A DNA stretch of 6,145 nt from an uncultured Acetatifactor sp. (lineage in GTDB: Bacteria > Bacillota > Clostridia > Lachnospirales > Lachnospiraceae). The position numbers and the translations under genes are program-made. The stretch lies in assembly GCA_947644185.1 (NCBI GenBank), contig CANRZC010000155.1, forward strand, positions 1 through 6,145. The letters are read 5' to 3'. The notes beneath the pieces were generated by a model. That model was not told where the DNA came from. It made no database searches and was given only the letters and a program-made list of their open reading frames with translations. Position 1 is the stretch's first letter; every line of letters starts with the position of its first letter. Below are positions 1 through 4,986 of the stretch, piece by piece.

Positions 1-16
1 GAAACGTCTATACATA

Positions 17-45
17 TATATATCTGGTTTTCTCGGGTTTGTCAA
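17..45 (-). promoter_or_regulatory. Near-consensus sigma-A promoter facing off the left edge
   Basis: A perfect -35 TTGACA (45-40) is followed by exactly 17 bp and then TATATA (22-17), which matches TATAAT at 4 of 6 positions; the alternating AT run allows alternative registers. It lies 35 bases past the PEGA lipoprotein stop, and transcription would start near position 10 and leave the window. It therefore serves an unseen gene or RNA downstream. Confidence 0.7.
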
Positions 46-80
46 GGCATTTTCCACAAATATTCTGATTAGTTAAGCAT

Positions 81-1517
81 CTACCTTTCATTGGCCGTGG
101 AGAAGGTGTGACCTTTTGAGCCCTGAGAAGCCTCGGAGCTCTCGGAAGAGCTTTCACTTTTGGAGGAGCTTTCCGATTCTGTGGCATATTTTGTCAGATC
201 CGCAAAGGAGAATGACATATCCTTCTCCGCATTGTCAATCTGGACAGTATAGCTTCTGGTCTCAAAGCCTGTCATCCGCAGGATAATGATGTGAGAGCCC
301 TCCACCTTCTTAAAGCTGCAGGGGGCAATCCCTACATAGTTGCCATCCAGATACACTTCCGCACCCTCTGGGGCATCCACATACACTTTATAGTAATCTG
401 TGGTCACATCTGTGGGAGACCCTGTGCTGCTTTCGCTGTCTGAAGAGCTGTCTTCTATCTCTCCGTCCTCCAAGGGCTCCAATGGCAGGTCAAAGGCTAC
501 CGTCTCCTGGGCCACACGGATGTATTGGGTGATGGAGTGATAGCCGTTCGCCCGGGCAATGATCTGATGTAAGCCGTACTCCAGCGTCAGGGGCACAGAG
601 GCGTCCACTGCTGCGCCATCCACATACAGTTCTGCGTCAGAAGGGCTTATGGAAAAAAGAACTGTGCCTGTCTGAGGCTCCGGCACCTCCAAGTCCCCTA
701 TGTCCAGTACTGTCTCCTGGTTGCGCATTATCTGCGCACTCTTGATGCCACCGCCGCCTTTGTGGGAAATGTTGACCTGGTAGCTCCCCTCCGGCACCAA
801 TAGCAGCATGTCCTCTGTGATCCGCTGGATCACGGACTGACCCACCTCTATCCAGCCTCCTACAAATTTTTCATCATTTGCCAGGCGCAGATAGCCGTGT
901 CCCTTTTCCACCTTCACGCTTAAAATCTGGTTCCCGAGCCCTTGAAAGCATAGCACATCTGCCGGGTTTAAATCCATCAGCTCAATGTTTGCCCCCTCCG
1001 ACAGGTACTGGGTATTGTCGGTAAGCTTGTAGGTCTCCTGGGCAATATTCACTTCTCCGCGCACCAGGTTTATCTCGTAGCGTTCTGCATGTGCATATGT
1101 CCAGCTTTTGGTTGATAGCTGCATAGTGGTTAGGTGCTTTTTTGACTTTAGAAAGGTGATATCCACAATATCACCCTTTTCTATCTGGCTGATGGAAATG
1201 GCATCCCCATATTTGTCATAGAGCCTGGTGGTGCCATCCATGGAAAGGGTGTAGTTCTTGCCAAGCTCCAGGTTCCGAAAGGTCACCGTGTTCTCCTCCC
1301 CATCTCTGTCCACCACAATAGCTGTGTCTGCTGAGTCGTAGCTCTCTGGTCCTGGAACCACAAACCCCGTGTCCACCCGCTCTGAGGAAGCAGAAGGCTC
1401 TTCCCCTGTCTCTTTTCCCATAAAAGGCACTGCACAGGCAGAAAGCGACAGGGCTGTCATAATGATCGTCCCCAGGGCTTTCCGCCTGCACTCTGTCCAT
1501 ATTTTTCCCTTTTGCAT
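81..1517 (-). CDS. PEGA-domain lipoprotein with Ser-rich linkers
   Basis: A surface lipoprotein, 478 aa from the ATG at 1517. The N-terminus is a lipoprotein signal peptide: a basic segment (KGK...CRRK), a hydrophobic core, and the lipobox LSAC (25-28), so Cys28 should be lipidated. Residues 89-134 and 163-203 resemble each other as beta-rich modules. Two PEGA domains follow, at about 282-348 (SPSDAELYVDG, then GLHQIIARANGY) and 375-441 (PEGAEVYLDGNYVG, then GSHIIILRMTGF). They are joined by a Ser/Asp linker (349-374), and the protein ends in a Ser/Glu tail (442-478). PEGA domains are extracellular beta modules, often near cell-wall or S-layer functions; no enzyme is visible. Start choice: the frame opens at a GTG at 1583 overlapping the CotS stop, with ATGs at 1553 and 1517. 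The last has GAGGG just upstream and gives a signal peptide of normal length, but 1553 or 1583 cannot be excluded. No clear terminator follows. Precise role unknown; the neighbouring CotS-like gene hints at spore or envelope work. Confidence 0.85.
   Translation of the reverse strand: MQKGKIWTECRRKALGTIIMTALSLSACAVPFMGKETGEEPSASSERVDTGFVVPGPESYDSADTAIVVDRDGEENTVTFRNLELGKNYTLSMDGTTRLYDKYGDAISISQIEKGDIVDITFLKSKKHLTTMQLSTKSWTYAHAERYEINLVRGEVNIAQETYKLTDNTQYLSEGANIELMDLNPADVLCFQGLGNQILSVKVEKGHGYLRLANDEKFVGGWIEVGQSVIQRITEDMLLLVPEGSYQVNISHKGGGGIKSAQIMRNQETVLDIGDLEVPEPQTGTVLFSISPSDAELYVDGAAVDASVPLTLEYGLHQIIARANGYHSITQYIRVAQETVAFDLPLEPLEDGEIEDSSSDSESSTGSPTDVTTDYYKVYVDAPEGAEVYLDGNYVGIAPCSFKKVEGSHIIILRMTGFETRSYTVQIDNAEKDMSFSFADLTKYATESESSSKSESSSESSEASQGSKGHTFSTANER
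84..194 (-). other. Ser/Glu-rich C-terminal tail of the PEGA lipoprotein
   Basis: This stretch encodes the last 37 residues, with repeated SES/SSS units (ESSSKSESSSESSEAS) and a final basic-polar end. It is low-complexity, probably disordered, and contains no LPXTG-type sorting motif or membrane anchor. Confidence 0.75.
396..473 (-). other. Ser/Asp-rich linker between PEGA domains
   Basis: This stretch encodes a 26-residue acidic, serine-rich segment (DSSSDSESSTGS at its core) between the two PEGA domains. It is a probable flexible spacer, similar in composition to the protein's own tail. Confidence 0.7.
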
Positions 1518-1582
1518 CTTCCCTCTGTGTTCCCTTTCGTTCTGTCTCTTCATGTCACTCTTTTCTTTCGCCGTTTTTTCCA

Positions 1583-2605
1583 CTACTGCCGCAGTCTATC
1601 CACATGGCGGAATATTTCATTCAGGAAATGTTGCTTTTCTTTTTCCTGCTCTATGACCCGCTCCAGCTTCTCCTGATTCTTGCCCGGGATCCATGCCTTC
1701 CCGGAATTGTAATAGAAATTGACGATCTTCCAAAATTTCTCTGGGTAGGCCAGTCTATAGTACAAGTCAATCCAGCTCTTTGCCGAGATGGGGCGCTCCT
1801 TTTCGTATGCGGACAGCAGCTCCTCCCCCAGGGCTACAGACCAGTTGCTTTTTTCCAAGAGCTTGCGCAGCAATAGATACAAATCCCGAATGGGATCATC
1901 ACACATGCATTTTTCAAAATTCACCACAAACCATCCATTCATTCCCTGCAGGATATTGTGATACTGATAATCTCCGTGACAAAAGGCTACCCTGTCCTCT
2001 TTCCCGGCAGACTGCTGCCCGCCTGCTTTCTCCTGAAATGACTGGCAGTATTCCCTCCACTCCTGCGTCACAGCAAAGGCCTGCTCTAAAAAAGGATCAA
2101 ATGCCTTCCGCAGGCTGGTCTCAAACCAACTCTTTTGGCCCTTTTGCTGCAGGTACTTGCGCACCCGCTTTAGCTCTTTATTGTGTTTATCATACTCCTT
2201 TTCTGGAGAAAAAGCCACTGGAAGATTTGGCATATCTGCTGGAAGCTCCATACTCCCATGAAGCCTTGCCAGAAGCCGCACCGCTTCCACACATTCTCCC
2301 CTGTCATGAACGCTGCACTCTCGGCCCTCCTGCCATGTCTTCAGCACATATCCAGTCCCATCCATGTCCTTGACCAGCAGCGAGCCCTCCCTATCAGGTA
2401 TGATGGCCTCCACCTGTACCAGTCCCGCATTCGCTATCTGTCTCAGCAACCTATCCTGAAGTCCGATTCTGTCCTGGCTTCCCGAGTATTCTCGGAAAAT
2501 CAGGCAGCCCTTATCGGTGTCGCACACAATAGCGCCCCGGCCCTTTCTGGTGCGGAGCACCTCGATTTCATACTTTTCCAGCAACTCAACTGCCCTGTCG
2601 TTCAC
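1583..2605 (-). CDS. CotS-family spore-coat-like protein (APH/choline-kinase fold)
   Basis: A 340-aa protein close in length to CotS of Bacillus subtilis, a kinase-fold protein of the spore coat; members occur in several copies in clostridial spore formers. An N-terminal lobe (about 1-90) has short strands and the K89 region of YVLKTW. The C-terminal lobe carries the aminoglycoside-phosphotransferase signature HGDYQYHNIL (210-219), with the catalytic-type Asp212 and metal-type Asn217. The next motif, DFD/DFG in active kinases, reads NFE (229-231), followed by CDDPIRDLYLLLRKLLEK (235-252), a pattern typical of CotS-like proteins. With Asp replaced by Asn, phosphotransfer is uncertain and a structural role is as likely. 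The start is fixed by a perfect ribosome binding site. The stop TAG shares its last base with the earliest possible start of the PEGA lipoprotein gene, so the two are probably co-transcribed. The upstream gap holds a possible sporulation-type -10 element. Family assignment is good; function in this organism is inferred. Confidence 0.85.
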   Translation of the reverse strand: MNDRAVELLEKYEIEVLRTRKGRGAIVCDTDKGCLIFREYSGSQDRIGLQDRLLRQIANAGLVQVEAIIPDREGSLLVKDMDGTGYVLKTWQEGRECSVHDRGECVEAVRLLARLHGSMELPADMPNLPVAFSPEKEYDKHNKELKRVRKYLQQKGQKSWFETSLRKAFDPFLEQAFAVTQEWREYCQSFQEKAGGQQSAGKEDRVAFCHGDYQYHNILQGMNGWFVVNFEKCMCDDPIRDLYLLLRKLLEKSNWSVALGEELLSAYEKERPISAKSWIDLYYRLAYPEKFWKIVNFYYNSGKAWIPGKNQEKLERVIEQEKEKQHFLNEIFRHVDRLRQ

Positions 2606-2613
2606 TACCGTCC

Positions 2614-2619
2614 CCTCCT
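2614..2619 (-). promoter_or_regulatory. Ribosome binding site of the CotS-like gene
   Basis: A perfect AGGAGG with an 8-nt spacer to the GTG at 2605. This supports the GTG as the real start. Confidence 0.85.
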
Positions 2620-2666
2620 GATTGGTTTCTTACGTCGCCATCCTGTCGTCAGTTTGGTTCATAACC

Positions 2667-2696
2667 TATCATATGAGAGGAATTCTAAAACTAGAA
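2667..2696 (-). promoter_or_regulatory. Candidate promoter for the CotS-like gene
   Basis: Two readings overlap in the 85-bp gap. As a sigma-A site: TATGAT (2673-2668, 5 of 6 to consensus) with a 17-bp spacer to a poor -35, TTCTAG (2696-2691). As a sporulation site: CATATGATA (2675-2667) fits the published sigma-K -10 pattern CATANNNTA, but no AC-type -35 is present at the right distance. The sequence around it (2665-2680) is a palindrome with one mismatched pair. Either reading is plausible upstream of a spore-coat-family gene; neither is strong. Confidence 0.35.
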
Positions 2697-2711
2697 GCAT
2701 CCTTCTGTTTT
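2687..2711 (-). terminator. Possible weak terminator hairpin at the cca stop
   Basis: In the transcript, AAAAC-AGAAG pairs with CTTCT-(A)-GTTTT around a GATG loop. The ten base pairs are mostly A-U, with one bulged A, and the structure includes the cca stop codon TAG (2693-2691). The final UUUU could act as the release tract. The stem is weak, so this is at best a partial terminator. Confidence 0.3.
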
Positions 2712-4058
2712 CTGCATCATATTTTTTGCCTGGGCTGACAACCACTCTTTGGTATTATGGGTGGGATCCTCCAGTACCAGGTCCAGCAGCGTATTTAAAG
2801 CTTCTCCCAGCTCTTTGCCAGGTTTCCAGCCCAATGCTATTAGATCGCTGCCTGAGATAGCCAATGTTTTTAGAGACACACACTGGTGGCTGGCCTGAAT
2901 TTCTTCGTATAGGCTCTGCCATTTTTTGAGTCTCATGAGCTTTTCCTGGCGCTGATACTGGCTTTGGGCCATGATGTCGGCCTTCTTCACTGCAAAGAGA
3001 GCTGGAAAAGCATCCTCCCCAATGCGATGTATGGCTCTTCTGGCCAGGCGGATATCCATGTCTATGCTATTGCCATAATCGTGGTATTGTATTAATTTAC
3101 ATACCATATAGATGGTATCATTGTCAAACTTTAGGCGCCGCAGGAACTTCTTCCCCATTTCTGCGCTGACTGCAGCATGGCCATGGAAATGGCTTCGCCC
3201 TTCTTCATCTATGGTATGGACAGCGGTCTTTCCGATATCGTGGAGCAACATGGCCAGACGCAAGACCTTATCCGCCTCCACCTGGCTTAAGGAGTGCAGG
3301 ATATGCTCTCCTACACTGTAGCAGTGATGGGGATGATTCTGAGGTGTTTCCATGGCTTTATCGAACTCTGGAAAGAACACTTTTGTGACACCAGTGTCAT
3401 AGGCTATCCGCAGATACTCCGGGTGAGGCGATAGCATCAGCTTTGTCAGCTCTGACTGGATGCGCTCTGCACTAATTCTGCTCAAGGTAGGTGCAAGCGC
3501 CACAATGGCTGCTGCGGTTCCCTTTTCTATGGTATATCCCAATTGAGCAGAAAAGCGAATGGCCCGCAGGATCCGCAGGGCATCCTCTTCAAAGCGTTCC
3601 TCTGGATCCCCCACACAGCGCACCACCCCGGCCTCCAGATCCGCCATGCCGCCAAAGGGATCCACCAGCCCTACTGTGTCGTTATAAGCCATGGCATTGA
3701 TGGTCAGATCTCTACGCCGCAGGTCTTCCCTGAGCTCCGAGGTGAAGGTCACCTGCTTCGGATGCCTGCTGTCCTCATAGGTTCCGTCGATCCGATAGGT
3801 TGTCACCTCAAAGCCCTCCCCCTGGAGCATCACAGTGACGGTACCGTGCTGCAGTCCCGTGTCAATGGTTCTTTGGAATAGGCTCTTCACCTGATCCGGA
3901 GGAGCTTGGGTTGTAATGTCCCAATCCTGGGGGACTCTACCCAGAATGGAATCCCGCACACAGCCGCCTACCACATAGGCTTCAAACCCTGCCTGCTGTA
4001 GAGTCTTTATAATATACTGCCCTTTTTCTGGCACCACTATCCTGCAATTTCGTTCCAC
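2691..4058 (-). CDS. cca: CCA tRNA nucleotidyltransferase (class II, with HD domain)
   Basis: Adds or repairs the 3' CCA end of tRNAs from CTP and ATP without a nucleic acid template, in the cytoplasm. At 455 aa it has the length of the clostridial HD-containing type. Motifs in order: GGCVRD (31-36) and DWD (45-47, metal-binding carboxylates), a further acidic strand EVTTYR (84-89), RRRDLTINAMAY (114-125), the nucleotide-selecting EDALR (158-162) within EDALRILRAIRF, and ERIQSELTKL (198-207). A C-terminal HD domain follows, with His245/His252 candidates, LLHDIGK (271-277), an HGH at 292-294 and HD at 326-327; in some enzymes this domain has phosphatase or phosphodiesterase activity on tRNA ends. 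The GTG start is set by the ribosome binding site in the upstream HAD gene, 7 nt away, pointing to translational coupling. Family relatives include A-adding enzymes and poly(A) polymerase; full CCA addition is the likely activity in Firmicutes but is not proven by motifs alone. Confidence 0.96.
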   Translation of the reverse strand: MERNCRIVVPEKGQYIIKTLQQAGFEAYVVGGCVRDSILGRVPQDWDITTQAPPDQVKSLFQRTIDTGLQHGTVTVMLQGEGFEVTTYRIDGTYEDSRHPKQVTFTSELREDLRRRDLTINAMAYNDTVGLVDPFGGMADLEAGVVRCVGDPEERFEEDALRILRAIRFSAQLGYTIEKGTAAAIVALAPTLSRISAERIQSELTKLMLSPHPEYLRIAYDTGVTKVFFPEFDKAMETPQNHPHHCYSVGEHILHSLSQVEADKVLRLAMLLHDIGKTAVHTIDEEGRSHFHGHAAVSAEMGKKFLRRLKFDNDTIYMVCKLIQYHDYGNSIDMDIRLARRAIHRIGEDAFPALFAVKKADIMAQSQYQRQEKLMRLKKWQSLYEEIQASHQCVSLKTLAISGSDLIALGWKPGKELGEALNTLLDLVLEDPTHNTKEWLSAQAKNMMQKTEGCF

Positions 4059-4065
4059 AGACTTT

Positions 4066-4899
4066 TCAAACCTCCTTTTTGCCCTGTTCCACAGTTCCTA
4101 AGAAACGCCGAATCACCGGCACCAAACCGTCCTCATCATTGGAGGCGGTAATGAAATCTGCCGCATCCTTCACTGCCTGCTGGGCATTTCCCATGGCTAC
4201 CCCCATGCCGGCATAGCGTATCATGGAAATATCATTAAAACCATCCCCGCAGCAGATCACATCCTCCCTGGCAATGCCTATCTGTTCCATCAGTTTTCCC
4301 AGAGAATTTCCCTTGTCTATTCCTTTGGGCACAATCTCAATAAAGTAGGGCTCTGAGCGGTAGACGGACAGAGCGTCCCCGTACAGCCCCTGTAATTCCT
4401 TCTCCAATTTAGCAGCCCTTTGGTCCTTTGCAGTCATAAAGCATTTATACACATCAAAATTTACAAATTCCGGGAAATTTTCCACCTGTCTCACCGGCAT
4501 TCCATTGATATGGGCTTCCCAGCTCACATAGGGGTCCGGCGCAAAGGCGGAGATAACAGTATTGTCCAAATGGGTAGCCAGACCGCAGTGGTGCTGTGCT
4601 GCAAAGTCATAGAGGGCAGGTATCCAGGATACCGGCAAAGGCTTCCCATAGAGAATCTCTCCAGTTCCACAGTCTATCATGCAGGCCCCATTGTAGGAAA
4701 TCAGGTATCCGCCATACTGCTCCAGCGCCAGCTCTTTTGCATAGGGGTACATGCCAAATGCTGGTCTGCCAGAGGCCAGCACACATTTATGTCCTCGCTC
4801 CAGGGCCCCCAGAATGGCAGCCCTTGTGGCAGAGGTAATTTCTTTTTTGGAGTTTGTAAGAGTACCGTCAATATCCAGTACCAATGCCTTTTCTCTCAT
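4066..4899 (-). CDS. Cof-type HAD-superfamily phosphatase (HAD-IIB)
   Basis: A cytosolic Mg-dependent phosphatase of the Cof/YbjI/YkrA group, which in other bacteria hydrolyses sugar phosphates, FMN or related phosphomonoesters; the substrate cannot be read from sequence. At 277 aa it has the usual family length. All motifs are present: motif I DIDGTL (9-14, nucleophile Asp9 and acid Asp11), motif II Ser43 in ASGR, motif III Lys196 in KGIDKG, and motif IV GDGFND (218-223), followed by MGVAMGNA. The region between motifs II and III (about 85-185) is the C2B cap that sets specificity. The start at 4899 is chosen from the GGGGAGG ribosome binding site and because the catalytic strand normally begins within ten residues of the N-terminus. 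It follows a terminator and ends 7 nt before cca, whose ribosome binding site it contains, so the two are probably co-translated. I found no convincing promoter of its own. Family certain, substrate unknown. Confidence 0.95.
   Translation of the reverse strand: MREKALVLDIDGTLTNSKKEITSATRAAILGALERGHKCVLASGRPAFGMYPYAKELALEQYGGYLISYNGACMIDCGTGEILYGKPLPVSWIPALYDFAAQHHCGLATHLDNTVISAFAPDPYVSWEAHINGMPVRQVENFPEFVNFDVYKCFMTAKDQRAAKLEKELQGLYGDALSVYRSEPYFIEIVPKGIDKGNSLGKLMEQIGIAREDVICCGDGFNDISMIRYAGMGVAMGNAQQAVKDAADFITASNDEDGLVPVIRRFLGTVEQGKKEV
4071..4078 (-). promoter_or_regulatory. Ribosome binding site of cca, inside the HAD gene
   Basis: AAAGGAGG sits in the last codons of the HAD gene, 12 nt before the GTG at 4058. 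This is a strong match with a longer than usual spacer. No closer in-frame start exists, and the next in-frame GTGs are codons 8-9 of cca, so the GTG at 4058 stands. Confidence 0.8.
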
Positions 4900-4903
4900 G
4901 CTG

Positions 4904-4910
4904 CCTCCCC
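4904..4910 (-). promoter_or_regulatory. Ribosome binding site that fixes the HAD start
   Basis: GGGGAGG lies 4 nt upstream of the ATG at 4899. The reading frame is open 22 codons further, to an ATG at 4965. That longer version would run through the terminator hairpin and add residues foreign to the family, so this site decides for 4899. Confidence 0.8.
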
Positions 4911-4930
4911 AGTTTTTTGCAAAAAGAGAC

Positions 4931-4961
4931 TTTAAAAGGCGGTGAGAAACCCCACCGCCTT
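4931..4961 (-). terminator. Intrinsic terminator after the foldase gene
   Basis: A perfect 9-bp stem pairs AAGGCGGTG (4961-4953 in transcript order) with CACCGCCTT (4944-4936) around an 8-nt loop. It is followed by two further U residues before AAA, giving a UUUU run at the stem base. It lies 25 bases past the foldase stop and before the HAD ribosome binding site, which is the expected place for a rho-independent terminator. The U tract is short, so some readthrough into the HAD gene is possible. Confidence 0.85.
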
Positions 4962-4986
4962 CCAATCCCTACCAGTCAGTCCATTC

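Noticed and set aside
12..23. Alternating AT run as a microsatellite or origin-like element
   Set aside because: It is only about a dozen bases long and is better explained as the -10 region of the promoter whose TTGACA lies 17 bp upstream.
1155..1175. Perfect 8-bp inverted repeat GGTGATAT with a 5-nt loop inside the PEGA lipoprotein gene
   Set aside because: It falls in the middle of the coding region and is explained by the codons for GDIVDIT, a near-symmetric peptide. There is no proper U run after it.
2660..2670. Small hairpin GGTT-ATG-AACC in the gap before the CotS-like gene
   Set aside because: It has only four base pairs with a 3-nt loop and no U tract, so it is too weak to call a terminator or riboswitch element.
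1780..2860. Overlapping plus-strand frames opposite the CotS-like and cca genes
   Set aside because: They run antisense to genes with clear family motifs, overlap each other, and show Pro/His/Cys-rich shadow composition.
4900..4965. 22-codon N-terminal extension of the HAD phosphatase
   Set aside because: The extension would translate the terminator hairpin and the ribosome binding site, and puts the catalytic strand too far from the N-terminus for the family.
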